The notes: generated by a model not told the origin, from the sequence alone. 64,000 nucleotides of DNA from Galeruca laticollis (GCA_963921935.1 OY998178.1:54471451-54535450), one strand, 5' to 3'. Positions 11,270-23,275 are shown, numbered from the stretch's first letter. Translations and numbers: made by a program.

Positions 11270-11740
11270 ATGTGTCTGACCCTACCTTCGATGAATTTAT
11301 GGGCGCGTATGAAGGTACCGGGAAAGCTAGATATGGAGTCACTTCAGAACAGTGACAAGATTTGTTCACTCTTCTGGAAGATTATTCACTGGTATACAAC
11401 ATCCCCGCCCGTCTCAAGAACGCACGAGGGTTGGCATCAGTCTTTCAATAGAAGTTCGGGGAATTAGAAAAACTTGAATACCAGATTCCAGCCCCTGGCA
11501 AAACACTGAAACTGAAACATAATTCGCGGTACGTCTTCTATGTGGTAACTAAAAATGAATTTCAAGATCAATCTACCTACCGCGATGTGTGGGAAGCACT
11601 GCGAAACCTCCGAGACCATGTGTTAGCGTGAAGAGATTGGCGAGTCATCAGGAACATGGTAGGTGTTATCTTCCAAGATACCGGTGTCCAGATATTAATT
11701 TGCAGCTACAACCCCCGTTATCAGTATCCGATGAAGACGG
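11270..11740 (+). pseudogene. Macro-domain-like segment downstream of integrase in gypsy element
   Basis: Beyond the integrase C-terminus the sequence still codes. Segments in order: LLEDYSLVYNIPARLKNARG, then LASVFQ, a stop (11451), and KFGELEKLE; next RYVFYVVTKNEFQDQSTYRD and VWEALRNLRDHV; then, after a short gap, DWRVIRNMVGVIFQDTGVQI. This order matches macro domains of the TARG1/ALC1 type, which bind or hydrolyse ADP-ribose: an Asp-Ser-Leu start, the G.GIA..F glycine loop, the Y.VTK strand with a TY helix, and a W..V...I..VF end. The loop that normally holds a GCGLDG-like motif is missing near 11625-11640. It lies between integrase and polypurine tract, so it would be the end of Pol or a third ORF. 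Family assignment is by eye. Confidence 0.6.
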
Positions 11741-11857
11741 TGCCCTGTTATTTCCATAAGATCGGAAAGTGTAGAAATTGTGCTAGTTGCCGATTCTAAC
11801 ATCCAGTCTCGGCTACACAAAAGTTCCAGGGGGAACTTCCATTTAAGGAGGGGGTAA

Positions 11858-12401
11858 TGTTACGAAACAGCACACTGGTATAGTCCCTGAATCCGACTCT
11901 ATGCCATGTAGAAAAGTTAAAATTATGGCGGATGCACAGGAATTTCTTAGAACTGTTTACGATTGTGACTATCTTATCTAGACATTGTGACTATCTTATC
12001 TAGACATTGTGACTATCTTATCTAGACATTGTGACTATCTTATCTAGACATTGTTTTTGTGACCAGTCTTATCTAGAAAATGCCAGAGAGCCAATTGTTT
12101 TTGTGTAAGCCGCAATCTAGAATTATCTAGTAAAAAAGGCACTAATATATAAGGGACCGACCAGCGAGTTAGTTTAGTTTATAATTTGACATCGTGAGAT
12201 AAACAGTAAATAATCGAACAGTAAAGTGTTGATATAAATTAATAATTAAGGTTGTGTGTATATAATTTAAATTTTAGTGAATAGTTAAGTACATATATAA
12301 ATTAAGTGTTAGTGAGTTAGTGTTTAAATAAATTAGTATGTAGCCATAACGCGTGTTTAAAGTTTATCCCACCCGTAATAAAAACGTTTTAATAAATAAG
12401 A
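11858..12401 (+). repeat. 3' LTR of gypsy element, end truncated
   Basis: Begins TGTTACGAAACAGCACACTG after a purine tract and follows the 5' LTR up to aataaataagaa, where similarity stops; the terminal ACATTACA is missing. It carries an expanded 22-bp tandem repeat at 11968-12056. Confidence 0.9.
11965..12056 (+). repeat. 22-bp tandem repeat, four copies, inside the 3' LTR
   Basis: The unit gactatcttatctagacatt plus gt occurs four times in a row, with copies essentially identical. The other two LTRs in the window have one copy, so this expansion is specific to this LTR and recent relative to LTR divergence. Confidence 0.93.
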
Positions 12402-12750
12402 AGTGGAAACTGTTTTGCCTAGGCACAGGGTAATTCAAAGTTATTATTGTATTTTTAGTTTAAATTAAAATAATTAATTTATTGTATAAATGTACTTGCT
12501 TAAGAGGCGAATTAATAACAAGACATAAAAAAGCGGACAGGTATTCATACTATTTATTGGATTTGTTTTCGAATAAGTACCAAACTTTATTTACAGGTTA
12601 TGTTATGTTATATATACTACTGTTTTTTAAATATTAAATAACAAAAAGTTGAAAACAAAGCCATAAAGCAGGAATGTGGTAGCAAATGACGCGAGTACAG
12701 TTAATTTATAATTCATATTCATTGTTACATACGAGCGTACGATATTTTCT

Positions 12751-12770
12751 ATATCACACGTGTGTGATAT
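12751..12770. repeat. Perfect 20-bp palindrome
   Basis: atatcacacgtgtgtgatat is self-complementary over its whole length, with an E-box-like CACGTG at the centre. It may be a chance or MITE-derived hairpin. Confidence 0.7.
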
Positions 12771-12941
12771 TTTTTCCATTACTAGGGTGATATGAGCTAC
12801 TTTCCAAAGAACAAAACAGTGTGCTATGTGTCGTTTTCATACGTGATCGTAGAAAAAATAGTTTACACTTAGTAAGAAAGTGTCTCATTGCAGTACAAAG
12901 TAAAACAGTGTTGTAACAAGTTGAATCAACAAAGCATACTT

Positions 12942-13247
12942 TTTTTCTACGACTATAATAGAATTTATATATTCCAACGTAGTTTTTGATTATGGAATAG
13001 CTTCATTCTAGTCCTAAGGTAAGAATATTCATTATCGCTCTTGGTATGGAATGAATACTTCTGGCGCTCTCTATATGTCACGGTTCATTTGACAGAAAGA
13101 GAAAATAGACGTGTTCCGTTATCTACGCCAGCTGCACCAGCAGAGTAGAAGAAGTGCAGAAATATCAAAATGCATAAAAAACCGTCTAAAGTGAACGTAA
13201 AATGACTAACATGGTCGATGAGTATTAATTTTTAGAGCCAGAAGTGT
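12942..13247 (+). repeat. Dispersed repeat A, copy 1 (about 310 bp)
   Basis: Shares long blocks with 35437-35752, including ttatggaatagcttcattct, acggttcatttgacagaaag and atatcaaaatgcataaaaa. Non-coding, same orientation in both places. No terminal inverted repeats recognised, so I cannot assign it to a class. Confidence 0.85.
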
Positions 13248-14217
13248 AAAACACGGGCGGAATTTAAAATTCTACTCTTGTACACTCGCCTACGGCTCGG
13301 GAAAAAATCATTCCACTCGTTTAAAATTTTGCTTACTCCACCCTTGATATAGAATATACTAATGGGGTAAATTTAGTGAAAATTGCAGGCAAGAATTATT
13401 ACTTCGAAATACATGAAGTTTCAAAAATATGGTAAAATTAAGTTTAGAACCCCGCCACTGGCTAATTAGAATTTGATAAAATTAATACCGTTCATGTGTT
13501 TTGGTGAAACTGAGACCTAAAAAAAAATTTATTTGTATTTCCATCCCACGAGAAGATATGCGATTATATGCGTATTTCTTCAGTACTCTTTATCAGCCTA
13601 TATCTCACAAACGAACACGGTTAAAGAAAGTACAGCAAACGCCAAAGATGATGGCGAGCGGACGCACAGGTAGAAACCCTCCCAGCCCAACTACCATTGA
13701 TTTGTAATAATCGGACTTGTCCTCACTTAAATAAAAAATTTACCACACAATACCACTATAAGAAACGAGAAGACAAATAGTGAGACGCCTTTGCACGAAG
13801 CATTTGCATACGAGTATATCAAGAAGAGTTGTTGAGGGAGTAAAATTAATAATGGGTTAGTGCACAAGGGGTTTGTTCGCAATTACGATTGCTATATTCC
13901 GTATACGCCGCATTACTGATGACGTCACATCGCCATTTTTAAATGTACTGGGTTCCAAACAAACTTTGTATAAACTTGAATTATTGTATTCTCTTGCGGT
14001 TACATCGTTTTAGAGGCATTTTTAAGCTGAAAAAAGTTGAGTGAAACATATATAAATGTAAATCGAATTAAAATAGGTATTTTGAGGTTAAGTTATTTTA
14101 AACCTTGATGTTTTCGGCTTATCATGAGTGTATATAAAAATATAAATAACAATTATTCGTTTACTTATCTTAAATCTTTTCATTCTATGAATTGAAAAAA
14201 ATTTAATTATTTTGTTT

Positions 14218-14236
14218 GATAGATAGATAGATAGAT
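14218..14236 (+). repeat. GATA microsatellite (tail of the LINE)
   Basis: Nearly five copies of gata in direct continuation of the LINE 3' untranslated region on the opposite strand. Confidence 0.9.
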
Positions 14237-14250
14237 ATTTATTAACTACT

Positions 14251-16087
14251 TTACAATAAAATGTGTAGCACGTCAAAAAGAAAATACATACAAAAGAGGT
14301 ATACCAAATATATCTTAAGATAAAAACAGAGTAAAATGTCACAGCAGGTGTTGATATTGCCTCGACAATGCACAATGTAATCATCAACAGAGTAGAAACA
14401 ATATTTAAGGAAAAACTTTTTTAAATATTTTTTAAAAGCATTGGAGCCCAAGGTTTTTACAATTGATGGCAAAATATTAAAAAGCCTATAGTTTGGTGAA
14501 TTTGATTGCGTCTTATTTAGCCGAAAGTAGCTGCATCTGATATGATGAGCATTACGAGTGTTGTAGTCGTGGATATCTGAATTTCTTGACAACATTGACT
14601 GTTTCCCATGAATTTCAATTACAGTATGAAATAAAAACAAAGATGGTAATGGCATAATTTTATACTGTATGAAAAACTGTTGACAATGATCCCTGAAACC
14701 AAGATCAGCAAGCGCCCTTATCGCCTTTTTTTGCATTCTAAATACCGTTAAAGCATGGGAGGAATAAGGAACTTGAAAGTTTTTTGACTAAATGCTCAAT
14801 ATGTGCCTGCCAACTTAGCGTGTCGTCTAGGACTAATCCAAGTAATTTCACATTTTTTGTTTTTTGGTAAAATGACAACTGATTACTTGCAGATATATGC
14901 ATGATTTCAGTTTTATTATTATTCAATTTAAGCTTGTTCGATGAAAACCATTCATTTGCCCTGTTACTAACGCAATCTAGAGAGGCGGCTAAATTCGTAT
15001 TATCTTTCTCCGAAATAATAAATGTTGAATCGTCTGCAAATAGAACCGACATATAGGGTAACATAAAACGGCTCAGATCATTAATATAAATTATAAACAA
15101 GAGGGGGCCTAGAACCGACCCCTGAGGGACTCCATGACTTACCTCCAGAAAATCTGATGTTACACCATTCACTGTAACACATTGTTTTCTGTTTGACAGG
15201 TAAGAACCAATAATCTTCAACGGAATTCCCCTAACTCCATAATAATTTAATTTCTCTAAGAGAATGTCGTGAGAAACGCAGTCAAATACCTTTGAAAGAC
15301 CGCACAGCATTATGGCCGTACGGTTACCATGTCAAGTCCTTCCACTACGCCACTCACAACATTAAGAACTGCCTGGGTGGTTGAGCGGGAATTTCTAAAG
15401 CCAAATTGGGAGCTACTGAAGAATTCGTTTGAATCAAAATAGTCATACAGCTGTTTTTTTTATTAATTTTTCAATGACTTTACTGAATATTGAAATAATA
15501 CTGATAGGGCGATAATTATCGATTACAGAAGCATCGCATTTTTTAAAAAGAGGAAGCACTTTGGATAGTTTAAAAATATCGGGATAAATACCGGAGTTAA
15601 AAATAAGATTTATGAGTTCCGTAAAAGGTTTTGCAGCAATATAATTGGTCTCCTTCAAGATGCGGCTATTGAGTTCATGAATATCAAGACAATCAGAATT
15701 TTTCAATGAATTAATGGCTGAAGAGACCTCAAAGTGAGTGACCGGTTGTAAATAGAATGAACCGCAAGGAGCAGGAAAATTTTTAAAACATAAGATCTCG
15801 GCATTAGAAATGTTAGGAAGATATTGAATGCTATTGACAGCAATTTCACAAAAGAAGGTATTTATCTCATTTAGTGACAAATCAGGAGTTATTAAGTAGT
15901 ATTTCGATTTCCTTCTTTCATAGTTAATAACCTTCCAACAAGCCTTTGCTCTATTTTCAGACGACATGATAAATTTATCATAAGCTGATTTTTTAGCGGA
16001 TTTTAGCCTGCTATTATACACTACCCTCAGAGTCCTATACTTTTTTAGATCTTCTGGCTGTTTTCTTGCATCGGCTATTAACTTCAA
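14251..16087 (-). pseudogene. Reverse transcriptase ORF of CR1-like element
   Basis: About 600 residues of RT and C-terminal domain, split by a frameshift or small deletion between 15443 and 15310 and by another near 14737. The catalytic FADD box is intact at about 15045-15035. It would copy its own RNA at a nicked target; the missing endonuclease and breaks rule out autonomous activity. Confidence 0.85.
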
Positions 16088-16330
16088 GATGAAAGTTGAT
16101 TTCTCAGGTACCTTAAATCATCTGTAAACCAAGACACTGGAGAATGTTCAGTGCCTTGCTTAGCTTTTCTTAGAGGAAAACTCTCCGAACTTAAATTATG
16201 AAAAGGAAAGAGGCCAAAACGTCTACATCCGATAGTCCCGATATAAAAGTCAATAATGGCTAGATGATGTTTTAATCTATTTAGTCCTTTGGAACCCAGA
16301 CACTGACCTATACTAACTTTCTACATCATA

Positions 16331-17442
16331 CTAATGTGGCACATGGTGGCGGTTGATTTGGGAACCTGAATTATTTAATAATGGCTTTTAGAATCTAACG
16401 TCCACTGTAATTCATTGGGAAGATCGGTTTTCGCATTTTTTTCTAAATAGTATTAAAATTACCTCAAGTTTAATCCAATTAACAATAAAATTTTCCTTCA
16501 AACTCGATTATCAGTAACGCCACTGGAAAAAAGTCCTGTTTCATTGAAAAAATTAATATTTTTGTCTAAGTTCCACCTTCAATACTGTAGAAAATAGGAA
16601 AACAATGTAATTTTTTATACACCCTCTATATCATTTTGTAATCGATACAAATGTGAAAACCTAAAAGCTTTTAAAAATCCAATTTTTGAAATTATATGAA
16701 GTAATACAAGCGTTTACATGAATATGTTATAACATTGGGAATTTTCCATAAGCTTCCGTTACACGGGGTGGCATATATCGAGGGTGCATTCACCACCTGC
16801 CGATAAAAAGATTCTCGAGAAAGAACACAGTTTCACACTATTTAACCAAACAATATCATCTGAGTCATCGATGTTTCTGAAAACTTCCATAATAACCTCA
16901 TAGAGGATTGTTTACGTCTCTAGAAAGGTCAAATTGATTGCGGATGGGAATTGTGCAGTAGACATGTGTCGTTTTTTACAATAGATCAGTCGATTATTCG
17001 ACATAGTGAAAAATTGACAGGGTGGTCGAGTTTCGCCAGAAAATTAATGGATATGTTTAACTTCAGTTTCTGAGAATACTTGGTATTGTAAAAGACTGCC
17101 GATAATTTTATTTTGCGAAATGCATTGAACAAAAGTTGGGTACTTGAAAATTTATAAGTGGAACTAATCTTTTGAGACAATTTTAGGAAAGAACGTTGTC
17201 ATTTAATTTTAATTTGAAATACACATATATTATAATATTCTATAACATTGCTTGACCTTCAACAGAATGTAAAGTGCAATGGTATTAATTGGAGATACAT
17301 ATACAGAATATATTCGATTAGCACCCCCATCATAATAAATCGAAATTACATAAATACAGGAATTAGTGCTTCTTATGTGGTCTACTAACGATTCTTGTAC
17401 TCGAGCGGGAAATCGTAATTGAAAGTGGAGGTGCTGGCTTAA
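16331..17442. other. Non-coding stretch
   Basis: No gene recognised. The 64-codon minus-strand frame at 16986-17180 has no visible family features. Confidence 0.4.
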
Positions 17443-18499
17443 CGTAAGTTAGCACCTCTCCTCATTAAAATTACGTACAATCAAAAGTTAGAAGGTTAGA
17501 AATATGTGCTTTTAGAAGCATTTAATAATATTAGGCTACCTATACTAGTTTGAAAGATATACGCCAAAAAGATCGATATATACACCGTTGATACAAGAAT
17601 AAAGTCACAGTTAAAATACAGATAGCGAATTGGGTTTCCTCTTAAAATGTTCCTCGATTTACGTGCTTTCAAAATATGCCCAATACGATTTTCGCGCTAG
17701 TCCCCTTTAGCCGACAAACCGCTCCCCACGTGAGCACCACAATATTTACAAGAGTAAGTAGCAGTTAAAATACAGATAGAAAATCTGGGCTGAAAATGTT
17801 TTATGAGCATTCGGAATATGTACGATGAAAAGATTGTGGATGAAGAAACATAAATAAACATTTTATAAGATTGTTGAAAAATTTTTATTTTTATCTTATT
17901 ATTTTCTCTGATGATGTACGTAAAATAAAGTTTTGATGCTCCAATTTTGCTATAAAGATAGAATTAATAGTTACAAATTTACAATCATTAGAAAATGAAA
18001 TCAGTTAAAATGCTTTTGTTGCAGTGTTGATTACATTTATAGGAAGAAAAGTTTTTAAAGTTATTAACTGCATAAATATTGGTTGGTATAAAATTTTACC
18101 AAAATATTGGGATAATTATTAGTATCAAATATTAGACAGGAACAAATGAGATGAATTGAGGTATACAAGTGTGCAATATAATAAACTCATTGAGAAAGAA
18201 AAACTTTACAAAGTATAATTAAATGTAATTATATATTTTGAATGTATAATAATCACGAAAATCTCATTAAGCATATTTCAAAAGCTCAAAAATCGAGGAA
18301 CATTTTAAGACAAAAACCAATTCGCTATGTGAATTTAAACTTCTAGTATCAAATGTGTATATATCGATCTTTTTTGGCGTATATCTTCTAAACTATTATA
18401 GCTAGGCTAATTTTATTAGATACTTCTAAAAGCACATAATTCTAGCATTCTAACTTTTTGATTGTATGTAATTTTAATGAGCGGAGGTGCTAACTAACA
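17443..18499. repeat. Large foldback repeat, about 1.06 kb with arms near 250 bp
   Basis: The left arm (about 17443-17700) recurs inverted at 18255-18499. Matching blocks include gttagcacctct at the outer ends, ttctaaaagcacata, tatatatcgatctttttt, ggcgtatat, and aatcgaggaacattttaag at the inner side. Arms are about 80-85 percent alike by eye, so the element is old. The central 550 bp is AT-rich and codes for nothing recognisable. It could be a foldback DNA transposon, a MITE, or two insertions of one repeat in opposite directions. Confidence 0.85.
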
Positions 18500-19459
18500 G
18501 AAAACAAAAGCTTCGTCCCCTTATCAATTCAGTTTTTAGATAAAAATACATTTTAAAAAAAAGTTTAACATTTACAGAAAATCGCAATTGATGTAATACA
18601 TTAAAATGCAGCTATTGTGCCTTTTGACCGATGCAGTTTAATCAAATTGCCGCTTTTCGAGTTTCATCCAGTTTGTCAAAGCCAGCAGCTGACAAAAAGC
18701 TTGTTAAAACCTTTGCTACTGTGGCCAGCAGTTCTCAATGTCATACAATTTGAGAGCCTGCGGCAATCTGCACTCATAGTACAGTCAATAGATGATTTTT
18801 TCTTGCACTAAATTGCAAGAGTTATTTTAATTTTAAATAGGTTCAGTATCACGTACTGAATGTAAATGCACAAAATCCTGACAAAATTGGAGGACGGAAA
18901 TGTCCCCATTTTGAGAAAAACCGTTTCGGTCTATATCTCCGTAGATAATTAAATTTCGTTTCTTTTTTTATATGACTTATACGACTATTACGATTTATGT
19001 ATTGACTTTTGGACCGATATCTCTTCTAACAATTGTTTAAACAATGAAATGCTCATGGCATCTACAAATCTTGTAGAACTTTAACTTTGAACATTTTTTT
19101 AAATTAATACTTTTGAAGTTATTCCGCGTTCAATGTCGCACTACCGGGTGCAAGGTTAATAAAAACGAGATATGTATAGTGTAACGATGACAATTCAATA
19201 AATATGTAACAAAATATTAATGATAGCAATTAGCAATAAATAATTTCCCTTCTTACCTACAAAAAACAACGACTACCCATTGAATTTTTTATTAAATTTA
19301 TATTATATTTTATATAATTAAATAGTACGCCTCTGGATTATTATCAAATAAATAATAGACTGACGGCATAATGAAACAAAGGAATAAGAAGACCGGAAAT
19401 GTATGTAAAAAGACATGGAGATTTTATGTTGAAAAACGTACAACCCAAAATGAATAAGA
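18500..19459. other. Non-coding stretch
   Basis: No gene or repeat recognised apart from the end of the foldback element. Confidence 0.4.
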
Positions 19460-19860
19460 AATCTTCTTCGACTCTCGCGTGTTTAGCGGCCGGTGAAGAT
19501 TCAATTATACCCTCCTCTTTCTTTTCGTCACCTTCTTCGGTGGCATAGAAAGATCTCAACGCCAATTTTTCGTCGGCATTATCTACAATATCTTCGACGT
19601 CGTACAATTCGGTATTGGATGATTCGAGCATTTTTCCTCTGCGCAATTCTCACAGATTACCGTGCATTCCAACCCTGCTTTTCGGCACCCTCAGATTCTG
19701 CCACAGCCAGTTCTGTATTTGCAAGAAATCCACTCTAGCAGACTGGGTGGTGCAATTGGCATCGTCGACGCGATTGGTTTAAGACCCTGTGGTGTGCGTG
19801 TCCAGCCCTATTCTTCTGGATCCAAATAATTTCAGCCAGGCTTGAACTTGCTAGTAAGCG
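19460..19860 (-). pseudogene. C-terminal remnant of a protein with a CXC (tesmin/TSO1-like) cysteine motif
   Basis: Reading the minus strand: GLKPIASTMPIAPPSLLEWI, SCKYRTGCGRI, a stop, GCRKAGLECTVICENCAEEK, CSNHP. The spacing C-x5-C, then C-x6-C-x3-C-x2-C-x5-C resembles the CXC-type tail found in families of insect proteins of unknown role that often occur in many copies. In another frame the segment continues into an acidic stretch (SSNTELYDVEDIVDNADEK and DEKKEEGIIESS, from 19646 down). At least one stop and two frame changes break it. The bulk of the protein is absent. The motif is clear, but whether this was a host gene or a mobile-element gene cannot be told here. Confidence 0.55.
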
Positions 19861-22800
19861 CGATAAGAATGAACGAAAGCATGAACCATCATGAAAGACA
19901 GATAAAATATTATGGTTTGAAAACAATTCTAGAATGTTTTAGAATGCATTTTAATCGGCGGCGTATAAGACGTCATGGTTTGATAAGAAAATGCAATGTA
20001 TTCAAACTGGTTCGAACCGTATTAGTAAGGGAATTCGGCTTAAATATCTATGTTTCCTGAAATAAAATTAATAGGCACTTCGATATGATTTTGTTTTTCT
20101 CAAAACTGGATGTATGGTTGAAATATGTTATAATTTCACGAATAATATTGCTCAAATCTTTGAATAGATCTTCTTGTTCCGGATTTAAGCCAGAAATTGT
20201 TCACCAAATATGTTAAATATTTTATATTTTTATGATAAATTTCAATCTAATATGGCGAATAATGTGAAACGCCATTCGACCAAAGCGCTCTCGTCACAGT
20301 CAACTTCTCAGATTTAATGTTGTCATTGATTTTGCATGAGTCATTATTAATTTTTCTTTCCCTCTATTTAGCAGTATGAAATTATTTATAGTATGAAGAA
20401 ATGTATTTATTTAAGACTGATTCCTACTTTTTTTTACTAGGGCAAAGGGAAAATGAAAAAAATTAAAACTATTTAAAATACAATGTAGGTATAAAATTTT
20501 TGTAGCTTGAATTTTTTTCCGTAAATTTTTTCTCGGTTGCGATATTTTTCAAGAAAATTCTCACCTCGAAAAATTTTTCGGAAATTATTCAAGCTATTGG
20601 GGGATTATAAGTGAAACTTTATTTTTCAAATTTAAATCATACAGGTTGTCCCTGTTATAATATCGGATTGTTAACCACTGGGCACATGCCGACTCTGGAT
20701 TTATGTATGTAACGTAGATTCATTTATATCGTGAAAAACAACACATGGATGTACGTAATCAATCACTGGAATTTTACAGAAGTCCAATATATACATAGTT
20801 TAGAAATTATGTCTAAACATAAGTTTTTATTTAAAGACTTAAAAGACCTATAACTCCGAAAGTAAGATTCTTAGGCCAAACATTTATTTGAACTTCTAAC
20901 ATTATTTTGGCACCTTGTATATATTCATATTGACAATCCACAAATTAAGAAAAGATGTTGAGTGGCCGATGACAGACTGGCGTATGTGCAGTAAGTGCGT
21001 TGAGAATATTCACGACCCTTTTACTTTCAATACCTTTTGTTATTCCACCACTGATAAACAGGCCAATGTGGTTTTGTTGTCGGAAGTAATTTTTTGCGTT
21101 CAATCCGAAATCGGCTTCAGAACATCGGAATTATGAAATATTTGAGGTTATGTACTAAAAAAATTACGTTTTTGGTTACGTTCGTACAAAAGGCAGTGAT
21201 AAAGCGAAAAATTGCGTTCGTGTACAAATCTGGTGCGAGAAATTATTTCAAAAACGAGATCCAGATTTTTTGTAGACCCGTGTATTATATAGCACGTTGT
21301 CAGATGTGTCGCCATATATATTTGTGACGATATTTTTTTTTAAATATCCAATAATTTTATTTGTTCGAAACTTACTTAATTTATTTACTTGCCTACGTAG
21401 CCCATGAACCCTTCTTTTCACAAGCCAACGATTTGTCTCCTAATAGTAAGTACTTTGATTTTTTAACATTTCCCCGAATGTTGGTTTTCGTTCATTCGTT
21501 AAATTTAAAATAGCAAACGCCTCTTGCAAGTGAAACATCAGTGAAAGACTCCTTGCTAAATGTCTTTTTTTTGTTATTCCCCTTGTTCGTTAAACCCTAA
21601 AGCCCAAGTTATCTAATTCACCAGAATAATAATCCTAACCTTTCACCCTCTGGTTACATTAATTCGTTTTTTCTTGTAACCTATATTTTTTTTTATATGT
21701 AGTCAACTTTTTTATATCAATATAGCTGAGTACCTAACAGTATTCCTTAGTTTTTCAAAAAGGAAATTTCCCCTTCTTTATCAAAAATAGTCAAAAAACA
21801 AGCATGATGCGCAGCAGTTCACTTGACACAGAGTTTATTATTAATCATATTTTCCATTCATTAACTGTCAAAATCTACTGCCATTATCTGTAATAAAATT
21901 TGAACATAGTATTTTGGACACAATAAATTTAAAAAGAAAACATATAATTACTGATTGAAGTAATAGCACAAGCAACATATATGAGAAAGCCTAGTTTGTC
22001 ACAAATTGTGGATACCTTACTTGCAGATTTTTGACTTGTCTACAGCTATTACGACATTTTTAATTGAGTCTTTATGTTCCAAATCATCAAAGAAACATTA
22101 TACAACCCTATACACCCGTTCGTTTTCCCCATTTTATCCTTACCAACTTAACTTATTCCAAAATGCTATTTTTTTCCAATCAATTGAAAATATATGATAA
22201 TTAGTCGAAATAACTATTAAAATATTATTTACTATTTAAATTTAACTTGCTGTATATAATTTTATTAATCAATAATTAATATTTCAAAAATATAACCTAC
22301 AATTTATTTTCAACTAAAAAACTTTATTAATACTGAAAAAATTGAAAATAAATGCACTTATGAATTAATTTATATTCGTTGTATCCAAAATACTATTTTT
22401 TTAAATGTTTATTTTTCACGTAAACCATACCACACATTTCCACAATTTCATTGAAAACTCCGTTATCAACACACTTTCATTTATATATTCCAAAACATTA
22501 ATGAACATTGACACGCTGTTACCAAACTACGTCATAAATCATCGTAATCAACATTTCACACAATTCGCACAATTTTAAAATATGCACTGACAATCCGCTT
22601 CAATGACGCACTAAATAAATCGCACATAAACATTTTTCGATTTTCGCGCGCTGTGTATACAATATATCACAATCTAGCCGGCTCTGATTGAATGTACCAT
22701 TCGCATGTCGATTAGCGTTTGTTATGAAAGCGCGTAGTAGTATAAACACACATAGCACGCTAGATCTGGTGGAAGATCGGCTACCGCTGGTTTTCGTTTC

Positions 22801-23275
22801 GCCTTCGCCCGGTTTTAGAGTGTAAATGAGGAATGAATGGGTAGCGCAAAACGCCAAAAAGAAACTTACGAGGCAGCGGCGTCCAGACCGTATTTTTTTA
22901 GAAGCGATACGTTTGGAAATGATGTGACTTGAAGCGTTTTTTTTAATTTGTGATTATATATTCACTATTAAAAATAAAATCGATAATAATGGGATGCGCA
23001 AAATTTTTTTAAATTATCTATTTACAACTTTATTTCATTTGTATTTTTATTGTTAGGGTCCATTTTACCACATTCTGATATGTAAGTGTCGGATATCTCA
23101 TTCACAAATTTTGTTTTTGTTACTTGACATAAAGTAAGATAGTGACAAAACTTACGGTTAAGCTATCCCACACTTGTCAGAAGGTGGTGAAAGAGGCTCT
23201 TAGTATTTTCCATTTTTAACCAATAAATATCTGGAGTGTTATTAAAAGGATTTATTTAAATATTTACCGGGAACT
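19861..23275. other. Long stretch without recognised genes
   Basis: Mostly AT-rich DNA. A TGTGACGATATT at 21323 looks like the start of an insect LTR, but I found no matching end or second copy. At 22600-22900 the G+C content rises and a consensus donor (gtaagt on the minus strand near 22870) appears, which might be a host promoter or first exon; evidence is weak. Confidence 0.35.

Larger units (their letters stand above)
7881..12401 (+). mobile_element. Ty3/gypsy LTR retrotransposon, internally deleted
   Basis: Whole element: 5' LTR 7881-8364, primer-binding site just after, Gag 8409-9885, remnant of the RNase H end and integrase about 9940-11240, macro-domain-like segment about 11350-11735, polypurine tract about 11846-11854 (AAGGAGGGGG), 3' LTR 11858-12401. 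Protease, reverse transcriptase and most of RNase H are missing. The two LTRs are similar but clearly diverged, and the 3' LTR lacks its last ten or so bases, so the insertion is old and no target duplication can be read. A solo LTR of the family lies at 5355-5813. Confidence 0.92.
12402..14216. other. Non-coding stretch with short repeats
   Basis: No protein gene supported. It contains a 20-bp perfect palindrome at 12751-12770, a short foldback ending in tcgtagaaaaaa and ttttttctacga (about 12847-12953), a dispersed repeat copy at 12942-13247, and a full CRE-type octamer TGACGTCA near 13920. A weak open frame at 13501-13707 is not recognisable. Confidence 0.45.
14217..16330 (-). mobile_element. 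CR1-like non-LTR retrotransposon, 5'-truncated
   Basis: ORF2 is readable on the minus strand in three consecutive frames: 16087-15443, 15310-14738 and 14736-14251. Upstream at about 16180-16110 is PVSWFTDDLRYLRNQ, the linker before RT. RT motifs follow: NYRPISIISIFSKVIEK, AFDCVSHD-like SKVFDCVSHD, HGVPQGSVLGPLLF, and the catalytic LFADDS. The C-terminal part contains NTRNAHHIR. The 3' end is a short ATCT microsatellite (GATA on the plus strand, 14218-14236) instead of poly(A), typical for CR1/L2-group LINEs. The endonuclease is missing, so the copy is 5'-truncated. At least two frameshifts inactivate it. No target duplication identified. Confidence 0.88.

Noticed and set aside
13501..13707. 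Open frame with basic C-terminus as a small gene
   Set aside because: It lacks an ATG at its start and shows no family resemblance or splice context.
13918..13928. CRE octamer TGACGTCA (also near 39178) as functional regulatory sites
   Set aside because: Only two occurrences of an 8-mer in 64 kb, without a clear gene start next to the first; chance cannot be excluded.
21323..22600. TGTGACGATATT as the start of another LTR
   Set aside because: No matching TG...CA end, second copy, primer-binding site or target duplication could be found in the window.
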